DNA of 64,000 bases from Poindextera sp963706385 (GCA_963706385.1 OY970153.1:186001-250000); one strand, 5' to 3'. Shown: positions 28,979 through 36,868, counted from the first letter of the stretch. The notes: generated by a model from the letters alone, not told the origin. Translations and numbers: made by a program.

Positions 28979-29365
28979 CTACCTTGACGGATCGTCGTCC
29001 GGCGCCGCCAGCGTCAGGCTCTCGGCCAGCGCCCGGCCGCGGGCGGCGGCGGCGGCCTCCTGCTGGCGCACGTCCGGCGAGCAGCGGGGGGCGGCCGCCT
29101 GGGCCGCCGCGTAGCCGGTGTTGAACGCCGTCTTCAGCTGGCGGTCGAACGCCGCGTCGGGCGTCTCGACGGCGACCAGGGCGATCATCCGCCCGCGCCA
29201 GTACTGGTCGGTCTGGCCGGCGCAGGCCTGGCGCAGGGCGTGGCTTTGCCCCAGCACATAGGCCAGATCGGTCAGGGTCTGGCGCTCGGCCGGCGTGCGG
29301 GTCTGGGCGTCGGCCGTCCCGGCCAGCGCCAGCCCCGCGGCGAGCGTCGCGATGAGTATTCGCAT
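28979..29365 (-). CDS. TIGR02301-type small periplasmic protein
   Basis: A 128-residue exported protein. It has a signal peptide (MRILIATLAAGLALAGTADA) and two Cys (one in LRQACAGQ, one in APRCSPDV) that could form a disulfide. The segment LTDLAYVLGQSHALRQACAG and the following YWRGRMIALV are typical of the alphaproteobacterial family named TIGR02301, whose function is unknown. The C-terminus is Ala/Glu-rich and helical. It lies convergent to ppdK with about 60 bp between. Confidence 0.75.
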   Translation of the reverse strand: MRILIATLAAGLALAGTADAQTRTPAERQTLTDLAYVLGQSHALRQACAGQTDQYWRGRMIALVAVETPDAAFDRQLKTAFNTGYAAAQAAAPRCSPDVRQQEAAAAARGRALAESLTLAAPDDDPSR

Positions 29366-29481
29366 GGCCCGTCAACTTGCCCCAAATCGGTTTCGGCGCA
29401 TAGCCTCGTCGACGGCGAAGTCGGGGGGATCGGGACGATGGATCACCGCCCGATGATCGGGCGCGGGCCAGCTCGCGCGGC

Positions 29482-29964
29482 CTAGAGGTGTTCGAGCAGA
29501 TAGTCCGCCGACGAGACGCGGAATTCGCCGCCCTGCTCGACGTTGAGCTGGGTGACCATCCCGTCCTTGGCGATCAGCGAATAGCGCTGCGAGCGCGAAC
29601 CCATGCCGAACTTCGAGCCGTCCAGCTCCAGCCCGACGGCGCGGGTGAAGTCGCCGTTGCCGTCGGCCAGCATCAGCACCTCGTCGCCGATCCCCTGATC
29701 CTGGCCCCAGGCCTTCATCACGAAGACGTCGTTGACCGAGACGCAGGCGATGGTGTCGACGCCCTTGGCCTTCAGCGCGGCGGCGTGCTGCTTGAAGCCG
29801 GGCAGATGCTTGGCCGAACAGGTCGGGGTGAAGGCGCCCGGCAAGGCGAACAGCGCCACGGTCTTGCCCTTGAACAGCTCGTCGCCGGAAAGCGGCGCGG
29901 GGCCGTCGGCGGTGAAATGCATGAATGTCGCCTGAGGCAGCTTGTCGCCGACCTTGATCGTCAT
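29482..29964 (-). CDS. Peroxiredoxin (Prx5/type II family)
   Basis: A 160-residue thiol peroxidase. The peroxidatic Cys is in PGAFTPTCSAKHLPGF at about residue 49, within the Prx5-type PxxxTxxC motif. Further family marks are VSVNDVFVMKAWG and a late LNVEQGGEFRVSSADYLLEHL. It reduces H2O2 and organic peroxides with a thiol donor. ATG 29964 has the strong GGGAGGGA site upstream; the frame continues further only as an overlap with yqgE on the other strand. It is transcribed divergently from yqgE. Confidence 0.94.
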   Translation of the reverse strand: MTIKVGDKLPQATFMHFTADGPAPLSGDELFKGKTVALFALPGAFTPTCSAKHLPGFKQHAAALKAKGVDTIACVSVNDVFVMKAWGQDQGIGDEVLMLADGNGDFTRAVGLELDGSKFGMGSRSQRYSLIAKDGMVTQLNVEQGGEFRVSSADYLLEHL

Positions 29965-30103
29965 GGAGTCCCTCCCATTGCGTCCCAACGCGGCCTTGGC
30001 GGGCCCGCCCGGCACAGATAGGGAGCCGAACGGACCGCGCCAAGCGCCATTCGACGGCTCCAGGCCACGCGCCGCCTTGATGCCGTCACGCGGTGGGAGG
30101 ATC

Positions 30104-30709
30104 ATGCGCCTCATGCATGACGACTCGGCGCCCGCCATGACCCGCGAGTCCGCCTTTCTCACCGGCCGGATGCTGATCGCCATGCCCACCATCGGCGATC
30201 CCCGCTTCGAGCGCGCCGTGGTGTTCGTCTGCGCCCACAACGCTGACCACGCGATGGGCCTGACCGTGAACCATCCGGTCGAGGGGCTGACGGTGCCGGG
30301 CCTGTTGAGCCGGCTGGGCGTCAAATCCGAGATCGAGATGCCGGAAGATCTGGTGCTGCTGGGCGGGCCGGTGGAGGCCGAGCGCGGCTTCGTGCTGCAC
30401 ACCGACGACTATGTCTGCCCCAATTCCAGCATCGCCGTCGGCGAGGGCCTGTCGCTGACCGCCACCCGCGAGGTGCTGGAGGCGATGGCGAGCCACAATC
30501 GCCGGCCGCGCCGCGCCATCCTGGCGCTGGGCTACGCCGGCTGGGGCCCCGGTCAGTTGGAGCACGAGATCCGCCAGAACGCCTGGCTGGTCTGCGAGCC
30601 GGACGAGACCCTGCTGTTCGGCGAGGACCATGCCCAAAAATGGACCCGCGCCCTGGCCAAGCTCGGCATCAGCCTGGATCACCTGTCCGGCGAGGCCGGG
30701 CGGGCGTGA
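30104..30709 (+). CDS. yqgE: YqgE/AlgH family protein
   Basis: A 201-residue protein of the UPF0301 family. It contains FLTGRMLIAMPTIGDPRFERAV, AMGLTVNHPVEG, LLGGPVEAERGFVLH, LALGYAGWGPGQLEHEI and NAWLVCEPDETLLFG, all standard for YqgE. The molecular function is unknown; AlgH in Pseudomonas affects alginate regulation. ATG 30104 has GGGAGG 7 bp upstream; ATGs at 30113 and 30137 are alternatives. Its stop codon abuts the convergent higA stop. Confidence 0.93.
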   Translation: MRLMHDDSAPAMTRESAFLTGRMLIAMPTIGDPRFERAVVFVCAHNADHAMGLTVNHPVEGLTVPGLLSRLGVKSEIEMPEDLVLLGGPVEAERGFVLHTDDYVCPNSSIAVGEGLSLTATREVLEAMASHNRRPRRAILALGYAGWGPGQLEHEIRQNAWLVCEPDETLLFGEDHAQKWTRALAKLGISLDHLSGEAGRA

Positions 30710-31027
30710 TCAGGCGGCGTCCACCGCCTTGATGGCGGCCAGCTCCTCGCGGGCGGCGATCGCGGCGCGCGACAGATCATGCTGCGCCTGGAGGTTCATC
30801 CAGAACTCCGGCGTGGTCGCGAACACCCGGCCGAGCCGAAGCGCCGTGTCGGGGGTGATGGGCTGCTTCTCGCGGATCAGCCGCTCGATGCGGGTGCGAT
30901 CCTTCAGCCCCATAGCCTTGGCCAGGGCGCCGGCGGTGAGGCGGTATTCGGGCAGGAACTCCTCCCGAAGGTGCTCGCCGGGATGGGCGAGAGGCTCGGT
31001 GAAATCGGTGTAGTCGTGCGTCGTCAT
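30710..31027 (-). CDS. higA: HigA-type antitoxin
   Basis: A 105-residue XRE-family helix-turn-helix protein of the HigA (VapI) group. It contains HPGEHLREEFLPEYRLTAGALAKAMGL at residues 15-41, with recognition-helix sequence RTRIERLIREKQPITPDTALRLGRVF and the family end TPEFWMNLQAQHDLSRA. It should neutralise the HigB RNase and repress the pair's promoter. It is downstream of higB on the same strand (73-bp gap), the usual higBA order. Confidence 0.93.
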   Translation of the reverse strand: MTTHDYTDFTEPLAHPGEHLREEFLPEYRLTAGALAKAMGLKDRTRIERLIREKQPITPDTALRLGRVFATTPEFWMNLQAQHDLSRAAIAAREELAAIKAVDAA

Positions 31028-31100
31028 ATCGTTCGTCCCGGCCCCGGCGGGGCTCTGAAGGTGGGGCCGCGCCCCGGTTCCGACCCGGCCAGGCGCCGGG

Positions 31101-31388
31101 TCAGTGATAGTCGCCGAACCAAACCTCCTCGGGGCCGGCGCGGCCCCATTTGAAGGTGATGCGGAACTGATCGTTCACGCTGATCGACCATTCGCCCGCG
31201 CGATCGCCGTCCAATGGGTGAAGGCGATGGCTGGGCGGAACGCGCAGGTCTTCGATCGACACCGCCGCATCAAGCCGTTGAAGCCGGCGGCGGGTCGCTT
31301 TGATCAAATCGGCCGGAAAGCCCTTGCCGGGGTCCCGGCCCTGGAAGACCGCCCGCGCCTGTTGGCTTTTCCAGCTTTGGATCGTCAC
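31101..31388 (-). CDS. higB: HigB-type RelE-superfamily toxin
   Basis: A 95-residue toxin from a GTG at 31388. That start is chosen because HigB proteins begin just before the IQSW...QARAVFQG segment; the frame is open to an ATG at 31457 but would cross the proposed operators. Family marks are GFPADLIKATRRRLQRLDAA, IEDLRVPPSHRLHPLDGDRAG, and the C-terminal SISVNDQFRITFKW ending in DYH. HigB cleaves mRNA on the ribosome. The ribosome-binding site is weak. Confidence 0.9.
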   Translation of the reverse strand: MTIQSWKSQQARAVFQGRDPGKGFPADLIKATRRRLQRLDAAVSIEDLRVPPSHRLHPLDGDRAGEWSISVNDQFRITFKWGRAGPEEVWFGDYH

Positions 31389-31414
31389 GGAGACCGCCGT
31401 TTCAACGGCATCGA

Positions 31415-31466
31415 TGTAGCGTTTCGCGCTACGGTTTGCAAGGAATTTGTAGCGCAATGCGCCACA
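31415..31466 (-). promoter_or_regulatory. Probable higBA promoter and two operator palindromes
   Basis: Palindrome 1 (31416-31432) is GTAGCG-TTTCG-CGCTAC. Palindrome 2 (31448-31466) is TGTAGCGC-AAT-GCGCCACA with one mismatch. Their centres are 33 bp apart, about three helical turns, so two HigA dimers would bind one face. On the minus strand TTGCAA, a 17-bp spacer and TACATC form a possible -35/-10 pair with palindrome 1 inside the spacer, the usual autorepression layout. Confidence 0.65.
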
Positions 31467-31482
31467 GACAAAGACCGGTCCC

Positions 31483-33150
31483 CTAACCCATCGCCTTCAG
31501 CGGGGCGACGCCATCGGCGTAGCTTTCGTTGAGGTAGACCTCGGCCTCGTCGGCCGAGAGGGCCGAGGCGTAGCCGAAGCCCTGGCCATAGTCACAGCCG
31601 ATCTCCAACAGGCTCCGGGCCATGGTGGCGTTCTCGACCCCCTCGGCGACCACCTCCAGCGCCAGGTCGCGGCCGAGATTGACCACCGAGCGCACGATCT
31701 TGGCCGAGCCCTGGTTGGCGCCCATGGTGCGCACGAAATAGCGGTCGATCTTCAAGGTGTCGAACGGCAGCCGGGTCAGGTAGGACAGCGAGGAGAAGCC
31801 GGTGCCGAAATCGTCCAGCGCCAGCGCCGCGCCGGCCTGGCGCAGGGCGTGCAGGATGACCGCCGCGCGATCCGGCTCGCGCATGATGTCGCTTTCGGTG
31901 ATCTCCAGCTTCAGCGCCCCGCGCGGCAGGCCGGTCTCGGCCAGCAGCTGGGCGACATCGGCCACCAGGTTCGGCCGGTCGATCTCGCCGACCGACAGGT
32001 TGACGCTGACGCTGATCTCGCCGGCCGCCCGGTGGGCCTTGCGCCAGGCGGCGAGCTGCAGGGCCGCGGCGCGCATCATGTGGGCGCCCAGCTCCATCAG
32101 CAGCCCCATCTCGTCGCACAGCGGCAGGAACTCGTCGGGCGGGATCACCCCGCGCCTGGGATGGCGCCAGCGGGCCAGGGCCTCGAAACCGGCGATGGCG
32201 CCGCTCGCCAGGCGCACCACCGGCTGGTAGTAGGGCACGATCTCGCCGCGCCCGATGGCGCCGCGCAGTTCCGATTCCATCGCCAGGCGCGAGAGCCCGC
32301 CGGTCTCCAGCGCCTGGCCATAGGCCGCCACGCCGCCGCGGCCCGCGGTCTTGGCCAATTCGACCGCCAGCTCGGCCCGCCGCAACAGCTCGGACGCTTC
32401 CGGCGCCTGCGCCCCGCCCTGCGCCGGCACCGCGCCGATCGACAGGGTGGGAAAGATGTCGAAGCCGGCGATCCTCAGCGGCTGCTCCAGCGCCCGGCGC
32501 ATCACGTCGGACGGATGCTCGATCTCGGCGGGGGCCAGCACGGCGAATTCATCCTCGCCCACCCTGGCCAGCAGGGCGCCGGCCGGAAACGCCGCCGCCA
32601 GCCGCGAGCCGAGGGCGGAAAGCACCAGGTCGGCCCGCTTGTGGCCCAGCGCCTCGTTGAGCCGGCGCAAACGATCGAGGTCGGCGACCACCAGGGTGAA
32701 GGCGTGCGGCGCCTGCAATCGCTCGCCGGCGCGGGTGACGAAGCAGCGCCGGTTTAGAAGTCCGGTCAGGGCGTCCAGGTCGGAGGCGGCGAACTTGGCT
32801 TCGGGCGCCGCCACGCCGGCGGCGCGCACGCCGTCCTCCAGCCACACACCGCGCCAGATGCAGCTCTCCCCGCCGCGCATGCGCACTCGCGCGAAGATTT
32901 CGCCGCCGGGCGCCTGCACCTTGAGGATTTCCTCGACCAGCGCGCGATCCTGCGGCATCGAGATCGCCAGCATCGCGGCCGAGGAGCATTCCGGGGCTAG
33001 GGCCGACAGGCCCAGCGCGCGGGTCGCGCCGGTCACGCGCAGCCGGTCGGCCCGCGGATCCCAGTTCCATAGAACCACCTCCGCGGCCCCCAGGGCCTCC
33101 AGGGTGACGGCGGCGTCCCAGACAAACCGGTCTCGCGCCCTCAGCGCCAT
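31483..33150 (-). CDS. pdeA: PAS-GGDEF-EAL cyclic-di-GMP phosphodiesterase, PdeA-like
   Basis: A 555-residue protein. An N-terminal PAS-like segment (about residues 10-115) is followed by a GGDEF domain with the altered motif GEDEF at residues 198-202 and an EAL domain. The EAL domain looks catalytic: FEALARW (E323), NLSVGEI, EITESD, DDFGTGFSSLSYL, LKID and EGVEN are all present, so it should hydrolyse c-di-GMP. Length, domain order and GEDEF match Caulobacter PdeA (CC3396), whose GGDEF domain binds GTP and activates the EAL domain. Caulobacter PdeA is cleared by ClpXP at the swarmer-to-stalked transition; this copy ends LKAMG rather than in the RG reported for that protein. The upstream region is filled with palindromic repeats. 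Confidence 0.85.
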   Translation of the reverse strand: MALRARDRFVWDAAVTLEALGAAEVVLWNWDPRADRLRVTGATRALGLSALAPECSSAAMLAISMPQDRALVEEILKVQAPGGEIFARVRMRGGESCIWRGVWLEDGVRAAGVAAPEAKFAASDLDALTGLLNRRCFVTRAGERLQAPHAFTLVVADLDRLRRLNEALGHKRADLVLSALGSRLAAAFPAGALLARVGEDEFAVLAPAEIEHPSDVMRRALEQPLRIAGFDIFPTLSIGAVPAQGGAQAPEASELLRRAELAVELAKTAGRGGVAAYGQALETGGLSRLAMESELRGAIGRGEIVPYYQPVVRLASGAIAGFEALARWRHPRRGVIPPDEFLPLCDEMGLLMELGAHMMRAAALQLAAWRKAHRAAGEISVSVNLSVGEIDRPNLVADVAQLLAETGLPRGALKLEITESDIMREPDRAAVILHALRQAGAALALDDFGTGFSSLSYLTRLPFDTLKIDRYFVRTMGANQGSAKIVRSVVNLGRDLALEVVAEGVENATMARSLLEIGCDYGQGFGYASALSADEAEVYLNESYADGVAPLKAMG

Positions 33151-33169
33151 TTAAAGCCCGCCGCGCCGC

Positions 33170-33290
33170 CTAGTGGATCGTAGCAAACGGATGGTTCCCA
33201 TCCGTTTGTGGTCCGATCCACTGAATTCAAACCCTTGTGGTGCGTCTTGCAAACGGATGCGGGAGGCATCCGTTTGAGTCGCGCCACTAG
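33170..33290. repeat. Tandem pair of hairpin repeats bounded by CTAG
   Basis: Two related palindromes. The first (33170-33222) runs CTAGTGGATCG ... CGATCCACT with inner hairpin CAAACGGATG/CATCCGTTTG. The second (about 33234-33290) runs TGTGGTGCGTC ... GCGCCACTAG with inner hairpin CAAACGGATGC/GCATCCGTTTG. The 10-11-bp inner stems are the same, only the loops differ. The whole block starts CTAGTGG and ends CCACTAG. It lies directly upstream of pdeA. Confidence 0.85.
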
Positions 33291-33404
33291 AGCGGGATGC
33301 GGAAAAGTGGACACCGGTTTTCCGCATTGATCCCGCTCTAAATGATCGGAATCGATCACGTTTATGATTTTGGATTGATCCAATCCAAAATCATCGTGAT
33401 CTAG
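33288..33404 (+). repeat. 117-bp palindromic repeat, copy A
   Basis: Two hairpins in a row. The first pairs AGCGGGATGCGGAAAA with GGTTTTCCGCATTGATCCCGCT. The second pairs TGATTTTGGATTG with CAATCCAAAATCA around ATC. The element ends GTGATCTAG, and the CTA at 33401 is the stop codon of the acetyltransferase gene on the minus strand. Copy B is at 34798-34914. This repeat type is familiar from alphaproteobacterial genomes. Confidence 0.9.
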
Positions 33405-34000
33405 GCGCCCCGACGCCCCCGCGCGGCGCCGCCGGTCACCAATCCGAACAGCAGATGATCTCGCCAATCACCGTTAATTTTCAGATAAGCCGACGCCCGG
33501 CCCTCGAGCTCGAAGCCCGCGCGCAGCAGCAGCCGCCGGGAGGGTTCGTTCTCCGGCAGGCAGGCGGCCTCCAGCCGGTGCAGGCCCAGACGGCCGAAGC
33601 CGAAGGCCGACAGGGCGCGGACCGCATCCAGGGTGTGGCCCTGACGTGCGTACGGCTCGCCCGCCCAATAGCCCACCGTGCCCATCTGGGCGACGCCGCG
33701 ACGGATGTTGGACAGGGTGATGCCGCCCACCAGCTCCCGGTCGTCTCGGCGAAACACCAGGAAGGCGTAGGCGAGCCCAAGATCCATGTCGCGCTGGTAG
33801 GCGGTCAGCCGCCTTCGGAAGGCGCCGCGCGAGAGGTCGTCGGCCGGCCAGGTCGGCTCCCAGGGCTGCAGGAAGCCGCGCGAGCGCCGGCGCAGGTCCG
33901 ACCAGGCGCCATAGTCGATCGCCCGCGGCGGGCGCAGAAACACCCGCTCGCCCTCGATGCGAAGGCCGGTGTCCGTTCCGATCCAATCGAGAAGCGCCAC
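33401..34000 (-). CDS. GNAT-family acetyltransferase (RimJ/RimL-like)
   Basis: A 199-residue N-acetyltransferase from GTG 34000, which has AAGG upstream and gives the usual RimJ start IEGERVFLRPP. Motifs are WEPTWPADD (typical of RimJ), VGGITLSNIRRGVAQMGTVGYW, the acetyl-CoA-binding segment PYARQGHTLDAVRALSAFGF, and LHRLEAACLPENEPSRRLLLRAGFELEG. It may acetylate a ribosomal protein N-terminus or a small amine. Its TAG stop is provided by the end of repeat copy A. Confidence 0.88.
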   Translation of the reverse strand: MALLDWIGTDTGLRIEGERVFLRPPRAIDYGAWSDLRRRSRGFLQPWEPTWPADDLSRGAFRRRLTAYQRDMDLGLAYAFLVFRRDDRELVGGITLSNIRRGVAQMGTVGYWAGEPYARQGHTLDAVRALSAFGFGRLGLHRLEAACLPENEPSRRLLLRAGFELEGRASAYLKINGDWRDHLLFGLVTGGAARGRRGA

Positions 34001-34230
34001 GGGAGGATCCTTTCGACTGCGAAGCCTAAGCGAATTCAGCGCGGCCGAACAGCGTGCGGTGGATAGGCCGACGGCGGCGCCCCTTCTCCCGCTCCTCCCG
34101 GCGAATGCCGGCGACTGTGTTGTCGGCTCTCCGCTTCGCTGCGGCCGGGATGACGACTTTAGGAACGGCTTGAACTTACATACCCTTCGCCGACGACCAA
34201 TTAAGTCTAGACCCAAGCGGAACCGAAGCC

Positions 34231-34794
34231 ATGCACGACGCGCCCCTCGAGGCCCACGAACACGCCGAGCACGCCGAACACGCGGCGCACGCCAACGATC
34301 CGTTCGTTAGCCGCGTCTCGATCACCATCGCGGTCCTGGCGGTGGTCGCCGCCACGGCCGGCAGCCTGGAGACCTTCGAGAGCGGCAGCGCCATCATCGA
34401 GGCCAACCGGGCGGTGCTGGTCCAGGACCAGGCGACCGACGAATGGAACTTCTTCGAGGCCAAGAGCCTGAAGAAGAACATGTACTCCATCGCCGCCGAC
34501 GCCGGCGGCCCCAAGGCCGACGCCTATCGCGCCAAGGCCAAGGAAGAGGGCGCGGGCCAGGACGCATCCGAGGCGCGGGCCAAACGGCTGGAGAGCGAGC
34601 GCGAGGAGGCCCTGGGGCTCAGCGAGCGTCACGAGCGGCGTCATCACCGCTTGGCGCTCGCGGCCACCTTGTTGGAAATCGGCATCGCCACCTCGACCAT
34701 CGCCATCATCACCCGCAAGCGCTGGCCCTGGGTCGGCGCGGCCAGCCTGGGCCTCATCGGCGCGGCGGTGGCGGGGTTGGCCTATCTGGGGTGA
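34231..34794 (+). CDS. DUF4337 membrane protein
   Basis: A 187-residue inner-membrane protein. The N-terminus is His/Glu-rich (HEHAEHAEHAAHA), followed by a helix (SITIAVLAVVAATAGSLE), a charged helical middle with DEWNFFEAKSLKKN typical of DUF4337, and two C-terminal helices (ALAATLLEIGIATSTIAII and a WVGAASLGLIG-type last helix). The function is unknown. Repeat copy B begins 4 bp after its stop and separates it from the convergent glycosyltransferase gene. Confidence 0.85.
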   Translation: MHDAPLEAHEHAEHAEHAAHANDPFVSRVSITIAVLAVVAATAGSLETFESGSAIIEANRAVLVQDQATDEWNFFEAKSLKKNMYSIAADAGGPKADAYRAKAKEEGAGQDASEARAKRLESEREEALGLSERHERRHHRLALAATLLEIGIATSTIAIITRKRWPWVGAASLGLIGAAVAGLAYLG

Positions 34795-34797
34795 GGT

Positions 34798-34914
34798 TAG
34801 AGCGGGATGCGGAAAAGCGGACACCGGTTTTCCGCATTGATCCCGCTCTAAGCTATTAGAATCGATTACGTTTATGATTTTGGATTGATTCAATCCAAAA
34901 TCATCGTGATCTAG
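34798..34914 (+). repeat. 117-bp palindromic repeat, copy B
   Basis: The same 117-base element as 33288-33404, same orientation, differing at a few scattered positions (mainly in the spacer between the hairpins). It lies exactly between two convergent genes. The last three sense codons and the TGA stop (34901-34903) of the glycosyltransferase are read from it. Confidence 0.9.
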
Positions 34915-36081
34915 CGGCGGCGTCGGCCGCGCTGGCGGTCTCGAACCGGACGTCGAGTCCCCGCCGGCCAAGTTCGGCGATCAGGCCGTCCAGCCTGGCG
35001 GACTTGACGTTGAGCTCGCTCGTCAGGCGCCGGTGCCGATCGCCCCACGGACTGCCCCATACGTCGATGCTCAGGGCGCGCTGGAGGTAGTCGGCGAGCG
35101 CCCCGGCCTCGCGAGCGGCGTCGATCGGCGCGTTTTGATGCGCCGCGATCGCCTCGCGATAGAGCGCCTCGAGTTGGTCGAGGGCCGGCTCCAGGCCGCA
35201 GAGGTCGCGGACGCGGGCGCTCAGCTCGGCCGCATCGTCTGGCGCATAGGCGGCCAGGGCCGCGAACACCGCGTCGGGCGTGACCGGCTTGGTCAGCAGG
35301 GCGTGACCGAAATTGGCCGTCCGCCAGGCCGCGAAATCGGTGGTGGTCGCCATGTCGGCCAGTCCGCGGCCGTCGCAGACGACCACGGCGCAACCGACCG
35401 CCAGGGCTTCGAGCGCGATGCGCGCGGCGCCGATGACGATGTCGGCGGCGGCCATTTCGCCGGGCAGATCCAGCAATGGCCGTCCCGCGGCGTATCCGGC
35501 CAGCGCGACCTCCAAGCCGGCCTGTTCGCAGGCCGCGATGCAAGCGGCGAGATGGTCCTTGGTGCGGTGAGCGACGATCAGCACGCGCCGCGGTCGCTCG
35601 GGCAGCGGCGGCCTGGGCCGAACCCGATCGAGATCGACCGCGTTGGGCAGAACGGCGACGGCCTCCAACGGCAGTCCGGCCTCCCGGGCGACCCGCTCGC
35701 GGCACAGAGCGTCGACCGCGGCGTGGCGGCGCACGCGCTCCAGCCGCAAGGGCCCGTCGAACCAGATATGCGAGTCGTGGCAGAGCTGAATCGCGGGCGT
35801 GTCGGGGAAGCGGACCAGCGCCGGCACGGTGATCGGATGGTGCTGGCCGTGAATGATGTCGGGCGCCCGGTCCAGGCTGGCGAGGTCGGCCGCCAGCTCC
35901 ACCCGCCCCCCAGCTCGTCCGAGGCCAGGGGATCAAGGTGCTGAGCGTGGACTGCCACCCGCCATCCCCTTCGGCTGAGGCCTCGGGCGAAATCACCCGT
36001 CACCACCTCGGTCCCGCTCCGCCCGCCCAGCCAGCCGTTGGTGATCAGGACGAAAGGACGAGAGGAGGGCTCATCCGGCAT
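34901..36081 (-). pseudogene. Glycosyltransferase (GT4-like), frameshifted at a G tract
   Basis: The start (36081, MPDEPSSRPFVLITNGWLGG) and the remainder (from about 35905 leftward) are in different frames. The N-terminal frame reads VLITNGWLGGRSGTEVVTGDFARGL up to SDELGG. The other frame continues VELAADLASLDRAPDIIHGQHHP, LCHDSHIWFDGP, VAVLPNAVDL, VLIVAHRTKDHLAACIAA, IALEALAVGCAVVVCDG, all typical of nucleotide-sugar glycosyltransferases. The break is at the six-base G tract (C at 35905-35910); one more G would restore a protein of about 393 residues. It could be a sequencing error, a real mutation or phase variation. The gene overlaps the upstream PIG-L-like gene by 11 bp. Confidence 0.75.
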
Positions 36082-36868
36082 GGATCGAATCCGGTGCGGG
36101 GGCCGGTTCCGAGGTCGCGGTCGTCGCCAGGTCGGCGACCAGCGGCGCCAGATGACGCGCGTAGGTGATCACCTCGTGAAAGATGCCTTGGGCCACGCGC
36201 TCGCGGCCCTGCCGTTCATAGAACGGCTCTCCCTCCGGTGCCGGCAGCAGGGGACGATCGGAGATGACGGGCGATAATATCTCCCGTTCGATCAGCCGCG
36301 GATCGAGCCTGAGCAGCCGTTCGCGTTCGTCCGCCAGCGCCGGGACGCTGACGGCGGCCTCGAGCTTGCGGGCGACGGCCGCCGCGTCGAGGTCGCTCAC
36401 CCGTTGATCCGGCCGCGGGTCCGCGATCGACCCGCGGACCTCGATGGGGAAATCGAAGTGCCGGATGGTCCGGCCGCGCCTCGCGGACGCGCGCGCGGCG
36501 GCCAGACGGGCGATGACCGCGCACAGGTCGTGCGCCGGCTCGCACGCCTCGACGGGATCGCTGACCAGCACATCCGCCTCGCTGTCGAGCAGGGCCGCGG
36601 CCGTGCGCGCGATCAGCCCGGCGAAGAACCCGACGTCACGGGCCAGGATGGCGCGGTAGACGGCCCGGTCCGGGACCACGCCGAACACCGGCCCAGGGAC
36701 GGCGCCCGCCGCGAGGATGACCCGGCGCGAATGCTCCAGACGCGGAACCCCGACCTTACCCGATCCATCGGTCAGAACCAGGACCAGCGGCCGTTCGATT
36801 TCCATCCACCGGTGGACGAGCAGTTCGTGCCCGGGGTGCGCGACGAACAGCAGCGATCGGTGATTCAT
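36071..36868 (-). CDS. PIG-L/LmbE-like protein with an altered metal-site motif
   Basis: A 265-residue protein that resembles PIG-L deacetylases, which remove N-acetyl groups from sugars. The N-terminal strand-loop reads LLFVAHPGHELLVHRW; the family motif is normally AHPDDE, so the catalytic Asp is Gly13 and the Zn-ligand Asp is His14 here. A later EPAHDLCAVI could supply the other His. The C-terminal half has PLLPAPEGEPFYERQGRERV. ATG 36868 is chosen because it starts at the first strand. It overlaps the downstream glycosyltransferase start by 11 bp, so the two are translationally coupled and probably act on the same glycan. Confidence 0.65.
   Translation of the reverse strand: MNHRSLLFVAHPGHELLVHRWMEIERPLVLVLTDGSGKVGVPRLEHSRRVILAAGAVPGPVFGVVPDRAVYRAILARDVGFFAGLIARTAAALLDSEADVLVSDPVEACEPAHDLCAVIARLAAARASARRGRTIRHFDFPIEVRGSIADPRPDQRVSDLDAAAVARKLEAAVSVPALADERERLLRLDPRLIEREILSPVISDRPLLPAPEGEPFYERQGRERVAQGIFHEVITYARHLAPLVADLATTATSEPAPAPDSIHAG

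Noticed and set aside
33300..33467. Minus-strand reading frames over both copies of the 117-bp repeat giving HDDFGL-QSKIINVI-type peptides (also near 34,800)
   Set aside because: They translate the palindromic repeat and have no ribosome-binding site or independent conservation beyond the repeat; common false gene predictions.
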